DNA from: Acidobacteriota bacterium
Lineage (GTDB): Bacteria > Acidobacteriota > Terriglobia > Acidiferrales > UBA7541
Reading direction: 5' to 3'
DNA: 64,000 nucleotides
Assembly: GCA_013289835.1 (NCBI GenBank)
Contig: JABCZG010000010.1
Span: 62,001-126,000 of the forward strand
Under the pieces are notes generated by a model. That model searched no databases, was not told the origin of the DNA, and saw only the letters and a list, made by a program, of their open reading frames with translations. The first letter of the stretch is position 1, and the number at the start of each line of letters is the position of its first letter. A program made the position numbers and the translations under genes. Positions 45,531 through 55,113 of the stretch are shown one piece after another.

Positions 45531-46139
45531 CTACCGCGCAGAGTCTACCACTGATTTGAAGATCACATGTGTCACCTCCATCGCGCAGATCGTTCCGGGC
45601 ACATTGTCGTGTTCCTTGCCTGGGATTTGCGGTGCTAGTTTCACCCATGCCATTGGCATCGAGACGCCTCGATACATCATCCCAAAAAGCTCTTTGAAGA
45701 AATTAGGAAAGATCAGGCCGTTGCGCTTCATCGTCATAACCAGATTCGCTTTACCTGCCCCAGGACGCTTGCCAGCCGCGATATAGGATTGTGCGCTATT
45801 CTCCGTAGCCACGACCACAATGGGCGCGTGGGATTTATAAATTAGCTCACGCAGACTCTGGGATGCATTCTGGATTAGGCCGTCCGGTCTGATCGTCGCA
45901 TAGATCATCAGGACATCGCAGACCGGGAGGTCGCCGGCGCTTTCCAGACATCCTGAAAAAAGCGGCTTTAGCGCGGTGATATCCTCATCCACAAGCGGAA
46001 GCGCCTGCGTTCCAATCAGGTTCAGGAACCCGATCTTCGGGTTCTGGATGACTAAAGGATGTTTGTGGGTAACCCGGCGCGAGACATAAGCCGCTCCGGG
46101 GGCGGGCTTTCCCCCGAAAAACGCTTTCAGCCATTGCAT
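45531..46139 (-). CDS. Hypothetical protein, 202 residues
   Basis: I recognise no family. The middle part (CDVLMIYATIRPDG, LRELIYKSHAPIVVVATEN) looks like alternating alpha/beta with conserved acidic and small residues, perhaps a Rossmann-like or caspase-like fold, but no motif is certain. No membrane segment or signal peptide is visible. It starts at ATG 46139 and stands alone, with repeats on its 3' side. Confidence 0.6.
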   Translation of the reverse strand: MQWLKAFFGGKPAPGAAYVSRRVTHKHPLVIQNPKIGFLNLIGTQALPLVDEDITALKPLFSGCLESAGDLPVCDVLMIYATIRPDGLIQNASQSLRELIYKSHAPIVVVATENSAQSYIAAGKRPGAGKANLVMTMKRNGLIFPNFFKELFGMMYRGVSMPMAWVKLAPQIPGKEHDNVPGTICAMEVTHVIFKSVVDSAR

Positions 46140-46267
46140 CGGATTGGGCCCCCTTCGGTTCGCACGAATTGTCGTTGCGGAACGATCCTGTTGTCAATCG
46201 TCCCTGCCAACGCGGTTCGGATGTCGTCCGCCTGAGCCAGACTGGGTGCGATTGGGAAGGCCTCAAT

Positions 46268-46296
46268 AAAAAAACGGCAGCAGGGCTGCCGTTCTT
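46268..46296 (-). terminator. Rho-independent terminator of copper gene cluster
   Basis: On the minus strand the stem AACGGCAG/CTGCCGTT (46273-46293) is followed by a run of T (46266-46273). It lies 128 bp past the CusF-like gene stop. The stem belongs to a palindrome also found at 27515-27533. Confidence 0.8.
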
Positions 46297-46423
46297 CAAA
46301 CAGTTTTACCTGCGATTATCGTAATCGCGGGGTGGGCACGAGTCAAAGGGAAAAATCGTTGGAATCAACCTGCGCGCCCGTTCCTTGGGGTCTTAAATGG
46401 GTCTCCCACTGACGACCAAAGGC

Positions 46424-46771
46424 TTATGGCTTGGCTGCCTGGGCCGGAATGGGGGCCGGATTGGCTTTTTCTAGCAGGACGATTTTTTCGAGGCGGGCGA
46501 GGCCGTCGGTGACGACCAGGTCAGCGCTGATTTTGTCTCCCAGTGCGAGGCCTTGGGCCTCCTTGGGGACGGCGAGGGTGTAGCCCATGGTCATGGCGGG
46601 CATCAGGCCTGGAATATCGCCGTGCTCGACGACGATTCGTTTGCTTGGTAGATCCACGCTGATGACTTTCGCCTGGATGGGGTAATGCTTCACGTCCTTG
46701 GGCGCGCAAGCGACTGCGAGGCAGCAGGCGAGCGACAGTCCCAGGAGAAACGGCTTCGATGATTTATGCAT
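46424..46771 (-). CDS. CusF/PcoE-like copper-binding protein
   Basis: A 115-residue exported protein. I use ATG 46771 because it gives a lipoprotein-like signal peptide (LSLACCLAVAC, Cys near residue 22); the frame is open to 46846. The rest is the CusF-type beta-barrel domain with the metal-binding HGDIPGLMPAMTMGY, where His and the two Met of AMTM are copper ligands. In enterobacteria CusF passes copper to the CusCBA efflux pump, but no such genes are seen. It follows a TonB receptor and a His/Cys/Met-rich protein on the same strand. Confidence 0.85.
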   Translation of the reverse strand: MHKSSKPFLLGLSLACCLAVACAPKDVKHYPIQAKVISVDLPSKRIVVEHGDIPGLMPAMTMGYTLAVPKEAQGLALGDKISADLVVTDGLARLEKIVLLEKANPAPIPAQAAKP

Positions 46772-46872
46772 GAGCTCCCACTTTTTCGACGTGATGATAC
46801 CGCGAGAAGCCGCGGGCGCGAAAGCCTGCCGGAGGGGGCTCGCCAACGCGCGTCACGGCTTCCCGCGAGGCC

Positions 46873-49125
46873 TCAGTAATGAAACCGGTAGCGAATCTGC
46901 GCGTAGATTTCGCGCGGGTTCAAGTAGTGCGTTCCGCCGAAGGTGAAGCTGTTATCGAGCAGAACGCGGCGGTTGGCGACGTTGATGCCGTGAACATCCA
47001 CGGAAAAGCGTTCGCCAAAACTCTTGCCCAGCGTCATATCAAATGTAGTGTGCCCCGGCAGATGATTCGTCCCCGGAGGAAAATCGCCATTGGTGAAGCC
47101 GGAGGCGTAGTACACGTCCGTGGAAGCATAGGAGCGCCAAGGCAGGCTGTATTGTCCGCCGAAGTGCAGGGTATTTCGTTGATCGTGGTCGAGAAAGCCG
47201 CAACCTGCGGCGAAGGAAAAGTTCGTCAAGCCGCCGTTGATGGCGCCGCAACCGAGCGCCAGCTGATTGGAATAGGTCACGTAAGCCTGTCCTTTGCCAT
47301 GGATGCGCGGGGAACGCAGGGTTAGCTCCCAACCGTTGATGCGCGCACCTTGAATGGTGATGGGGAAAAAGAGGTCGGAATCGTTGAAGTTGTTATGGTC
47401 GAAGAAATTTGTCGCGCGCGTTTCGAAGTTGTCGGCGTCAATGGTCCAGCCGCGCCAAGGAATGGTCACGCCGAACTGATGCTCTTCATCGCGCTCGCCT
47501 TTCAGGGGAATGAAGCCCAGGTTTTGTTGGGTAGCGAGTTGGAGCAGCGGTCCGGAGATGGTGCTCAAGGGCGGGGCTTGATAGAAGCGGCCGTAGAATC
47601 CGCGGAACACCCAGCTGAGCTTGGGGATTCTCACCGAGGCGCCTGCTCGTGGGCTGGTGGCATTTTCCGTGAGTCCGCCGGAAAAATGCGTCTGCCGCAA
47701 ACCGGCATTCAGCGTCAGCCAGGAGGTGGGCTTAAACTGATCTTCCGCGTAGATAGCGATCAGGCTTCCGTCGGGATTGGATGGCGTGGGCGCAAGATCG
47801 TCCGCCGGAGTTTCCGGGCATGTTGCGGTTGGCGGTGTCGGGCAATTGTAGGTCAAGGCGAACAGTTGACTGTCCTGCTGAGCAAAACCGTAAAAGCCTG
47901 CGCGCAGATTGTTGCGGTCTTTCACCCAGGAAATCGTTGCTTGCCCGCCCGCGTATTTGGAGGAACGGTTTTCGGTGGCCGAACTCGGCAGATCCAGCGG
48001 GCTGCTGCCATAATTCGCGCTGTTGTAATGAAAGAACGGCGACACCGTAAACACCAACCCCGGAGAAACCGTCCGCACCCAGGAGAAGGTGACGAACGAA
48101 TCGTTCTCGCGATTCGTATCGCTGAGAAACTGGGTCGATGTGTTGGGATCGTTGGGGTCAAAGGGGACTTGAAAATAATCGCGGCGGATTTGCGCGACGA
48201 GGCGGAACTGATCTTTCGAATCCGCGTTGTAGATCAAGGAGCCGAACCCGCCGAAGCCGTTGGCGGCGTCGTGAATGACCGCGGAGGTAGGCGTTTGCAA
48301 GCCCAGGTTGGTGCGGTTGGCGTTGACGCTGGCATAGTAGGCGAAATTGTTGGTGTGGCCGCCGAAATTGAGCTGATCGTCGGTCTGAAAGAAATTTCCG
48401 GCGCTGAGAACCAATTCGGCTTCGTTGTTGCGCTCGAACCCCGTGCGCGGGGCCACGTTGAAGACGCCATAGGTGCGGTCGCCGTAGTCGGCCGAGTAGC
48501 TGCCGCGCTGCATTTCGACGGTGTCAATATCGTTCGGGTCGACCTGCGGGCCTAGGTTGCTGGCAATGTTGGTGTTGGGAATGGGCACGCCATCAATCAG
48601 CCAGCTCACCTGATGGCCGCCGCGGACGTGGAGCTGGTCATGCGTGAAGTAGGAGCCTGGCACGTAATCGGTGATCATAGCCAGGCTGTTGGTACGCGCG
48701 GCTCCCGGCGTTTCCTGAATCTCAAGCCGATTCACCAGGGTTGTGGGGGTGACGGATTCTCCTTGAGCAGGGGCGGCCGACACCAAAATCGATTGATTTT
48801 GTGAAGCGAGCTGCAACTCGAAATGAAGCACGGGTGCGGTTCCGGAAAGAACGGAAAGAGATTGTTCGACGGTTGCGAATCCTTGTTCTGAAACCGTGAC
48901 GGTGTAATCGGCGAGCGGCACGGCGTCGAAGTGGAACTCGCCGTTGACGTCCGTTAGGGCGGTTTGGGTGAATTCTGAGGATTTTGCTTTCAGGACCACC
49001 TGGATTCCGGCTACCGGCCGATGTTGCGGGTCGTGAACGATGCCTCGCACGGTGCCAAAGACAGTTGCCAAGGCAGCGACAGCGGTCAACTGCAAGAACA
49101 GAAAAAAGAATAAATAGCGACGCAT
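46873..49125 (-). CDS. TonB-dependent receptor with N-terminal regulatory-like domain
   Basis: A 750-residue outer-membrane receptor. Signal peptide residues 1-22 are followed by a CarboxypepD_reg-like domain (about 23-105, GTVRGIVHDPQHRPVAG), a plug (about 120-230, VRGGHQVSWLIDGVPIPN, GSYSADYGDRTYG), and a beta-barrel that ends with the aromatic strand IYAQIRYRFHY. It is shorter than the 1203-residue receptor in this window and more like metal/cofactor transporters. Flanking genes for a copper-binding lipoprotein and a Cys/His-rich protein suggest copper or another metal as cargo. GGAGG lies 11 bases before the ATG. Confidence 0.9.
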   Translation of the reverse strand: MRRYLFFFLFLQLTAVAALATVFGTVRGIVHDPQHRPVAGIQVVLKAKSSEFTQTALTDVNGEFHFDAVPLADYTVTVSEQGFATVEQSLSVLSGTAPVLHFELQLASQNQSILVSAAPAQGESVTPTTLVNRLEIQETPGAARTNSLAMITDYVPGSYFTHDQLHVRGGHQVSWLIDGVPIPNTNIASNLGPQVDPNDIDTVEMQRGSYSADYGDRTYGVFNVAPRTGFERNNEAELVLSAGNFFQTDDQLNFGGHTNNFAYYASVNANRTNLGLQTPTSAVIHDAANGFGGFGSLIYNADSKDQFRLVAQIRRDYFQVPFDPNDPNTSTQFLSDTNRENDSFVTFSWVRTVSPGLVFTVSPFFHYNSANYGSSPLDLPSSATENRSSKYAGGQATISWVKDRNNLRAGFYGFAQQDSQLFALTYNCPTPPTATCPETPADDLAPTPSNPDGSLIAIYAEDQFKPTSWLTLNAGLRQTHFSGGLTENATSPRAGASVRIPKLSWVFRGFYGRFYQAPPLSTISGPLLQLATQQNLGFIPLKGERDEEHQFGVTIPWRGWTIDADNFETRATNFFDHNNFNDSDLFFPITIQGARINGWELTLRSPRIHGKGQAYVTYSNQLALGCGAINGGLTNFSFAAGCGFLDHDQRNTLHFGGQYSLPWRSYASTDVYYASGFTNGDFPPGTNHLPGHTTFDMTLGKSFGERFSVDVHGINVANRRVLLDNSFTFGGTHYLNPREIYAQIRYRFHY

Positions 49126-49218
49126 AAAATCTTTTTCCTCCTCAAAGGAATGAGCCTCGCGCGGCAGAGTTGCCGCGGGTTTGGTTACTAGGATTTCGAG
49201 GGAACTGCGAGCCAGATG

Positions 49219-49641
49219 TTAAGCGGCCGCAGTTTCAAGGCGAGGAGGGGGAGAAAGAGGTTCAACCGAGCGCAAGAAATCGAGGGGCTTCGCGGATTCG
49301 ATCGGCGCCTTACGAACGGCTGGCCCAGTGAGTGAGAGAACTGTTGGCAGCACGAATGCCAGGGAGACCATCGCGGGAGGCTCAGTATTCTGACAGCAGG
49401 ACATACTGCATGCGCTCATCCCCGCCATATCATGGCCACAGTCCATGTGATTGTCAGAGGAGGCCGGCGAATTTTTGCTTTGATGATGATGCGATTTGAT
49501 CGGGCATTGAGCCGTGGTGCAGCATGCGGCGGAGTACGATGACCAAGCTGCTGCGGCGATGGGCGCATAAAGCAAGACGACCGCGAGCAAGCAGAAGCTT
49601 GCGGAAAGAAGACGCCGGCGATCGTGAGGCGCAGTTTGCAT
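49219..49641 (-). CDS. Exported His/Cys/Met-rich, putative metal-binding protein
   Basis: A 140-residue protein with an N-terminal hydrophobic signal (LLSASFCLLAVVLLYAPIAAA). The mature region is strikingly metal-ligand rich: CCTTAQCPIKSHHHQ, then MDCGHDMAGMSACSMSCC. A second hydrophobic stretch (VSLAFVLPTVLSL) follows. Such proteins accompany copper resistance or uptake genes. ATG 49641 lacks a ribosome site; ATG 49692, preceded by AGGGGG, would add 17 residues. It is upstream of the TonB receptor and CusF-like genes on the same strand. Confidence 0.8.
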   Translation of the reverse strand: MQTAPHDRRRLLSASFCLLAVVLLYAPIAAAAWSSYSAACCTTAQCPIKSHHHQSKNSPASSDNHMDCGHDMAGMSACSMSCCQNTEPPAMVSLAFVLPTVLSLTGPAVRKAPIESAKPLDFLRSVEPLSPPPRLETAAA

Positions 49642-49862
49642 GTCTTGCTTGAGGCAATCTCTGTCGCCAGACACTATAGCGTGACGCGCCATAGTTTGCA
49701 ACCCCCTAAAAGCCATCGCCGCCTGCGCGACGATTCACTATACGCCGAATCCGCGTTCCATCGCACTACCGCCCGAGACTCGATAGTGGGTCAGCGTGGT
49801 ATTGCATCCGGCCCGAACGAAGCCCGACAATCGAATGGATAGAAAAATTTAAGGGCAATGCT

Positions 49863-49958
49863 TCATAGATTTCGCTTGTTTCGGACGTAGACAATCACCA
49901 ATACTGCCGCGAGAACTACCGCAATCGCGTAAATTGGATGGGGAAACATCGGAAACAT
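49863..49958 (-). CDS. Putative 31-residue single-helix membrane peptide
   Basis: ATG 49958 opens a 31-codon frame with an N-terminal Pro/Phe segment, one hydrophobic helix (YAIAVVLAAVLVIVYV) and a positively charged end (RNKRNL). This is a common layout of small membrane proteins. No ribosome site is visible, so expression is uncertain. It is the only coding candidate in the roughly 400-bp gap between 49692 and 50107; otherwise I see nothing there. Confidence 0.35.
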   Translation of the reverse strand: MFPMFPHPIYAIAVVLAAVLVIVYVRNKRNL

Positions 49959-50107
49959 AGGGTTTAGACTACCAGAAAATTCAAATGCGCGGTCCTTGCG
50001 GAATTCGCCAAACTGACCTATGACCCGAGACTCCGGCGGTGGCCAGCGGAAACATTTGCGGCAGGGGCAATCTTGACTTCGAGTGCAGTGGGTCGCAGAC
50101 TTAGTTT

Positions 50108-50554
50108 ATGTCCCACATTTACATCAAGCTGGATTTTGGTACGGATGAGGAGAAGGCGCAGCAAGCGCGCCACAAACTCGACGGCTGGAAGCAGGCTTTT
50201 CGCCTGGATAAGAAGCTGCAGTATAAACTGGAGCGCCCAGAGAGCCCGGCTGGAGAAGCCGCTGCGAAAGCTGAAACCGTAGAAAAGCGGGCGCCGGCTG
50301 CCACTGCCAAGCCCAAGGGAAAGACCAAAGCGAAATCCAGTGAATCTGACGCGGAAAAGCCGGAAGCCACGGCTAACGGCAAAGTGAGCTTGCTGGTGCG
50401 CTTGTATTTCAGCGCGCATGAAAAACTTTCTGAACAGCGGTGGGTGGCGCGTATTCCTTCGGAGGAGCCGTTTAAAAGCGCGTCTCCGAAAGTGATTCTG
50501 CATACGGATCCGGAGTTCGAGAAGGCCGATAAGCAATTCGAATCGCTCGACTGA
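50108..50554 (+). CDS. Hypothetical protein with two short domains and basic linker
   Basis: A 148-residue soluble protein. Residues 1-45 (MSHIYIKLDFGTDEEKAQQA) and 92-148 (GKVSLLVRLYFSAHEKLSEQ) form two alpha/beta segments. They are joined by an Ala/Lys/Pro-rich linker (about 46-91) that may be disordered or bind nucleic acid. I recognise no family. Confidence 0.65.
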   Translation: MSHIYIKLDFGTDEEKAQQARHKLDGWKQAFRLDKKLQYKLERPESPAGEAAAKAETVEKRAPAATAKPKGKTKAKSSESDAEKPEATANGKVSLLVRLYFSAHEKLSEQRWVARIPSEEPFKSASPKVILHTDPEFEKADKQFESLD

Positions 50555-50737
50555 GTGGAACGGTGAACGGTTCTTCTTCACGCTACAGCACGGTGACAAT
50601 ATTTAGAGGCCAATATGGCCTGTTTTTGCAAGGCTTGCGGAGCGGCGCGCACGTCAAATAGAAGAGTGGAAAACGGAAATCCGGTATAATTGAGTTCCGC
50701 GAGGCGCAATTCCAACTTCCAGCTGAGGGCAGAACGA

Positions 50738-52894
50738 ATGGCGTCACAAACGCGGGTCAAAGTAGCAAAGCTTGACGCCCCCAAAGTCCACGGCCTCGAT
50801 CACGACACCCTGATCCGGCTTTACCGCGCGATGTACCTGTCGCGGCGGCTCGATGACCGCGAGATACAACTCAAGCGGCAAAACAAAATTTACTTTCAAA
50901 TCTCCAGCGCGGGGCACGAGGCGGTCACGGCCGTTATGGGGCTATTTCTGCGCCCGGGCGTGGATTGGTTTTATCCATATTACCGGGACCGGGCGCTTTG
51001 CCTGATGCTTGGTGTGACGCCTTTGGAGACGCTGCTGGCGGCGGTTGGGGCGAAAGATGACCTCAGCTCCGGCGGGCGGCAGATGCCGTCGCACTGGGGG
51101 CATCCGAAGTGGAACATTGTGAGCAAGTCTTCGTGCACTGGCACGCAATTTGTCCAGGCGGTTGGCGCCGCGGAAGCCACGCTTTATTTCGAAGGGCGGC
51201 CCAAGGCGTTGGCGCAAGCGAAGAAGGCGCCGCTTGGCGAACATGTGAGTTACGAGAGCGATGAGATTGTGTATGTTTCTGGGGGCGACGGCTCGACGAG
51301 CGAGGGTGAGTTCTGGGAATCGCTCAACGTGGCCTGCGCGAAGAAACTTCCGCTGCTGTATCTGATTGAAGACAACGGGTACGCCATTTCTGTTCCGGTG
51401 GAAGTGCAGACCGCCGGTGGAAGCATTTCAAAACTGGTGCGCAGCTTTCCGGGGCTGCATGTTGCGGAGTGCGATGGCACGGATCCGTTCGAATGCTATC
51501 CTGTCTGCAAAGATGCGGTTGAATATTGCCGCGAGCGGCGCGGGCCGGCGCTGATTCATGCGCATGTGACGCGGCCCTATTCGCATTCGCTTTCCGATGA
51601 CGAGAAGCTTTATAAGTCGGCGGAGGAACGCGAGGAAGAGGCGCGGCGGGATCCGCTTTCAAAACTTGCGCTGGTCCTGGTTCGCGAGGGCGTGCTGGAC
51701 CAGAAGCAGATCGAATCGCTCGAAGCTGAAATTGACAACGAAGTTCGCGATGCGGCGGACCAGGCGCTGATGGCCGAAGAGCCTTCGGTTGAGTCCATTC
51801 CGATACACGTCTATTCGCCGGAGATCGATCCGGCGTCTTCCGCGTTCGAAGCGCAGCCGCATTTTCATGGTGCGCCGAAGACCATGGTCGAGATGGTTGC
51901 GGCGACGCTTTCCGACGAAATGGCGCGCGATGAGCGCATTACGATTTTCGGTGAAGATGTGGCCGACGCCAGCCGCGAGGACAATCTCAAAAACGTGAAG
52001 GGCAAGGGCGGGGTCTTCAAGGCGACCTCTGGTTTGCAACGGAAGTATGGGGCCGATCGCGTTTTCAATTCGCCGCTGGCGGAAGCGAGCATCGTCGGGC
52101 GTGCCATCGGAATGGCGACGCGCGGATTGAAGCCGGTGGCGGAAATTCAGTTCTTCGACTACATCTGGCCGGCGATGATGCAGATTCGCGACGAGCTGTG
52201 CGTGATGCGCTGGCGTTCGAATGGCGCTTTCAAGGCGCCGGTGGTTCTTCGCGTGCCCATCGGGGGGTACCTTACTGGTGGCGGCGTTTATCACAGCCAG
52301 AGCGGGGAATCGATTTTTGCGCATTGCCCGGGCCTTCGTGTGGTGATGCCTTCGACGGCGCTCGATGTGGCGGGTCTTTTGCGGACGGCTATTCGGTGCG
52401 ACGATCCGGTCATGTTCCTGGAGCACAAGCATCTTTACCGACAGCCGTACAATCGCTCGGAAAATCCGGGGCCGGATTTTACGATTCCGTTTGGCAAAGC
52501 GCGCACGGTGAGAGAAGGCACGGACTTGAGCATCATTACTTACGGCGCGCTCGTGCATCGCACTGAGGTTGCCGCGGCGCAGTTGGAGCGTGAGGGGATT
52601 TCTATCGAGATCATTGATTTGCGCTCGCTTTCTCCTTACGACTGGGAGGCCATCGCGGCCACCGTTCGAAAGACGCATCGCGTCATCGTGGCGTATGAAG
52701 ACATGCTGAGCTGGGGCTATGGCGCGGAAATCGCGGCGCGAATTGCCGATGAATTATTTGAAGAATTGGACGCTCCGGTGCGGCGCGTGGCGGCTATGGA
52801 TACGTTCTGCGCGTACCAGCCGAAACTCGAAGACGTGATCCTGCCGCAGACAACGCACATTACGGCCGCCGTGAAACGGCTTCTGGAATACTGA
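50738..52894 (+). CDS. Fused E1 alpha-beta thiamine-dependent 2-oxoacid dehydrogenase
   Basis: The 718-residue protein joins the alpha (about residues 25-340) and beta (about 385-718) chains of a 2-oxoacid dehydrogenase E1. The thiamine diphosphate motif is [16 protein letters not shown] then [11 protein letters not shown]. The alpha phosphorylation-loop-like sequence is [12 protein letters not shown]. The beta part has [36 protein letters not shown] and [10 protein letters not shown]. The type is nearer to branched-chain or alpha-ketoacid E1 than to AceE. ATG 50738 follows GAGGG; an upstream TTG is less likely. E2 and E3 genes are not present here. Confidence 0.92.
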   Translation: MASQTRVKVAKLDAPKVHGLDHDTLIRLYRAMYLSRRLDDREIQLKRQNKIYFQISSAGHEAVTAVMGLFLRPGVDWFYPYYRDRALCLMLGVTPLETLLAAVGAKDDLSSGGRQMPSHWGHPKWNIVSKSSCTGTQFVQAVGAAEATLYFEGRPKALAQAKKAPLGEHVSYESDEIVYVSGGDGSTSEGEFWESLNVACAKKLPLLYLIEDNGYAISVPVEVQTAGGSISKLVRSFPGLHVAECDGTDPFECYPVCKDAVEYCRERRGPALIHAHVTRPYSHSLSDDEKLYKSAEEREEEARRDPLSKLALVLVREGVLDQKQIESLEAEIDNEVRDAADQALMAEEPSVESIPIHVYSPEIDPASSAFEAQPHFHGAPKTMVEMVAATLSDEMARDERITIFGEDVADASREDNLKNVKGKGGVFKATSGLQRKYGADRVFNSPLAEASIVGRAIGMATRGLKPVAEIQFFDYIWPAMMQIRDELCVMRWRSNGAFKAPVVLRVPIGGYLTGGGVYHSQSGESIFAHCPGLRVVMPSTALDVAGLLRTAIRCDDPVMFLEHKHLYRQPYNRSENPGPDFTIPFGKARTVREGTDLSIITYGALVHRTEVAAAQLEREGISIEIIDLRSLSPYDWEAIAATVRKTHRVIVAYEDMLSWGYGAEIAARIADELFEELDAPVRRVAAMDTFCAYQPKLEDVILPQTTHITAAVKRLLEY

Positions 52895-52995
52895 GCCAAT
52901 TCGGTTTAGACTCCTGCGGGGGGAAACTTTTTCGGCCACATCTTCGTAGTTATAGGTAGGGACGCCAAGACGAATGGCCCTGTGGAGGTGACCCA

Positions 52996-53328
52996 ATGAA
53001 CTGCACGAATTGTCAAAAAGAAATCGCTGTCGGATCGAAGTTCTGCTACAACTGCGGTTCCAAGCAGCCGGAGACCGCACCGCCGGGGCTATCGCCCGCC
53101 ACGGGCGGCTCGAAGCGGCTGATGCGCTCCAGCACGGATAAGAAGATCGCGGGTGTGTGCGCGGGCCTGGCAGACTATTTTGATCTGGACCCCACCATCA
53201 TCCGCGTGTTGTGGGTGCTGGCGTTCTTCTGCGCAGGCACGGGCCTATTGGCTTACATCGTTCTGTGGATTGTTTTGCCCCTGGCGCCTGCTGGCGTGAT
53301 TCCGACTTCAGCGACGGTAGTTTCCTAG
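52996..53328 (+). CDS. PspC-domain protein with N-terminal zinc ribbon
   Basis: A 110-residue protein. Residues 1-25 contain a zinc ribbon with two CxxC pairs (CTNC and CYNC). Residues about 42-100 form the PspC domain ([19 protein letters not shown], then [15 protein letters not shown]), with one long hydrophobic region anchoring it in the membrane. PspC-type proteins act in envelope-stress signalling. A GGAGGTGA ribosome site is ideal. Convergent with the DoxX gene. Confidence 0.92.
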   Translation: MNCTNCQKEIAVGSKFCYNCGSKQPETAPPGLSPATGGSKRLMRSSTDKKIAGVCAGLADYFDLDPTIIRVLWVLAFFCAGTGLLAYIVLWIVLPLAPAGVIPTSATVVS

Positions 53329-53342
53329 CCTTATTGTTTCGC

Positions 53343-53774
53343 TCACTTTGCGTTTTTCGGTGGTCGAGACTTGCCTCCACTCTCGAACATAGGGTGATCG
53401 AGAGACACGAGTCCCGCGCCGACCGTGGCCAATGCGAACGACGCCGTTAGCAGTGCCATGGGGAACTCGTAGTTATGGATGGCGAGATACCCTCCGGCGC
53501 TGTGCACCTTCCAAATCGCTACGCCCATCTCAATCGCGAGTAACAACGCCGCTGCCCGCGTAAACAATCCCAAAACCAGCAGGGCACTTCCAAAGACCTC
53601 TAGGACTCCGGAAATATAGACAAAGTATCCCGGCAGGCCGTGCTGCACGAAGAAGCCCTGCATGCCTGCGCCGGAATGCGTCAGCTTCGGGTAGCCGTGC
53701 GAGAAGAACACCAGCGCAAGCGCCAACCGAAGGAGCAGCAAGCCGAGCGGCTGAAGGGAATTGAGAGACTTCAT
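53343..53774 (-). CDS. DoxX-family membrane protein
   Basis: A 143-residue protein with four transmembrane helices, typical of DoxX/SURF4-type small membrane proteins: GLLLLRLALALVFFSHGYPKL, then GVLEVFGSALLVLGLFTR. Such proteins have been linked to thiol or redox stress at the membrane, but the function here is not known. GGAGG precedes the ATG. Its stop lies 14 bp from the convergent PspC gene. Confidence 0.9.
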   Translation of the reverse strand: MKSLNSLQPLGLLLLRLALALVFFSHGYPKLTHSGAGMQGFFVQHGLPGYFVYISGVLEVFGSALLVLGLFTRAAALLLAIEMGVAIWKVHSAGGYLAIHNYEFPMALLTASFALATVGAGLVSLDHPMFESGGKSRPPKNAK

Positions 53775-53931
53775 TAAAAATCCTCCACGAGTAAATTCGA
53801 AATTTTTGCGCCAGCGTTATGGCATCTTAGCAGAAACGCGGAGCGTTCCGCGGCCACGGCACCGACAGAGTTTCAGGTACAATTGTTAACGAATCGCGGA
53901 GAGCCCTAGAAATCATGAAGAAGGCCAGTGA

Positions 53932-54999
53932 ATGAGGAGAAGACTGCTCATTGCGGTGCCGTTGCTGTGCCTGGTGGCGCTGGCGGCGTGGATGTTCCGG
54001 CCCAAGCACGAGACGCTGGGCGAGGCGTTTGTGAGCGAGCGGAGCGTCACGTTGTGGAGCGGGGTGGCGCAAGTGCGCGCGCCGGTTTCGATTCTGCACT
54101 ATGGGGACCGCGTGGACGTGGTTTCGCGGCGCAATGATAACGTCAAGGTTCGCACGGCTGCCGGAACCGTGGGCTGGATTGATGGACGCAACTTGATGGA
54201 TCCTGCCTTGTGGCAGCGCAGCGCGAAACTGCTCGCACAAGTCCGGCCCATGCTGGTGCAGGCGCGGGGCCGCACCAAAGTTTCCACAAATTTACGCGTT
54301 GAGCCCGGCCGCACCGAGCCGCGTTTGTACCAGTTTAGCCGTGGCGTTCCCGTGGAAATTGTCGGCCGCGCGGTTGCCGATTGGGTTCAAAGCAGCGATG
54401 AGAAGGATTCTTCGAACGAGGTTGAGGAGACCAAGAAAGAGGATTGGTTTCTGGTGCGCGGCCTGGCCACGCGGCCTCCGGGCGAGACGGCAGCGCGGGC
54501 TGCCGATACGAATACCACCACGCAGCCGGGTGATCAGACGCTGCCGATTTCGGGTTGGCTGATTGCCCGGTTCGTCGAATTGGATTTGCCGGAAGCTGTC
54601 CGGGAAGGCGCGGCTTCGGCAAACCTCCGGCCGCTTGCGTGGTTTGAACTCAACCGTATTAGCGATCCATCTGGAGACAAGCCGCAGTATCTTGTTGCGG
54701 CAGCTCGGGGGGCGGAGGGCCAGGCGTGTGACTTCACCGCCTTGCGCGTCTACACGTGGTATGTGAAGAAGGAGCGCTACGAGACGGCGTTCATCGAAAA
54801 TGATTTGTGCGGCCAGATGCCCATTCGAATTGAGAAAGGCCCTAAAGGGGAGCCTGAGTTTCGATTTCGCGATATGGATGGGAACAAGGAAGAACGAGTT
54901 TACCGATTGAACCAAACCGTAGTGCGGCGCGTCCGCGAAAGTCCCAGCGCTCCTGTTAAACATGCCCCACCGAAACCGGCGAAGCCTGCGTCCCCATGA
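53932..54999 (+). CDS. SH3-like domain protein, membrane-anchored
   Basis: A 355-residue protein with an N-terminal signal anchor (LLIAVPLLCLVALAAWMF, residues 5-22). Two bacterial SH3-like segments follow: residues about 35-90 (VTLWSGVAQVRAPVSILHYGDRV, VGWIDGRNL) and about 115-210 (LRVEPGRTEPRLYQFSRGV). The last 150 residues have a beta-rich domain I do not recognise, then a Pro/Lys/Ala-rich tail. It may bind cell-wall peptides in the periplasm. ATG 53932 is preceded by AAGGCCAG. Confidence 0.75.
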   Translation: MRRRLLIAVPLLCLVALAAWMFRPKHETLGEAFVSERSVTLWSGVAQVRAPVSILHYGDRVDVVSRRNDNVKVRTAAGTVGWIDGRNLMDPALWQRSAKLLAQVRPMLVQARGRTKVSTNLRVEPGRTEPRLYQFSRGVPVEIVGRAVADWVQSSDEKDSSNEVEETKKEDWFLVRGLATRPPGETAARAADTNTTTQPGDQTLPISGWLIARFVELDLPEAVREGAASANLRPLAWFELNRISDPSGDKPQYLVAAARGAEGQACDFTALRVYTWYVKKERYETAFIENDLCGQMPIRIEKGPKGEPEFRFRDMDGNKEERVYRLNQTVVRRVRESPSAPVKHAPPKPAKPASP

Positions 55000-55113
55000 C
55001 AGATTTTCTGTACCGTGCATGTCCCCCGGGATGAGCAGCGTGGCAGGTCCAAGAATACTTGAGAGTTTGTTTGCTCCCCTAGAGGAGCGCGGCTACCGCG
55101 GAGAGTGAAAGCG

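Noticed and set aside
47350..48555. 401-residue plus-strand frame opposite the TonB receptor
   Set aside because: No domain or signal peptide; an antisense shadow of beta-barrel coding sequence.
51659..52678. 339-residue minus-strand frame opposite the fused E1 gene
   Set aside because: Antisense shadow; the E1 motifs are decisive.
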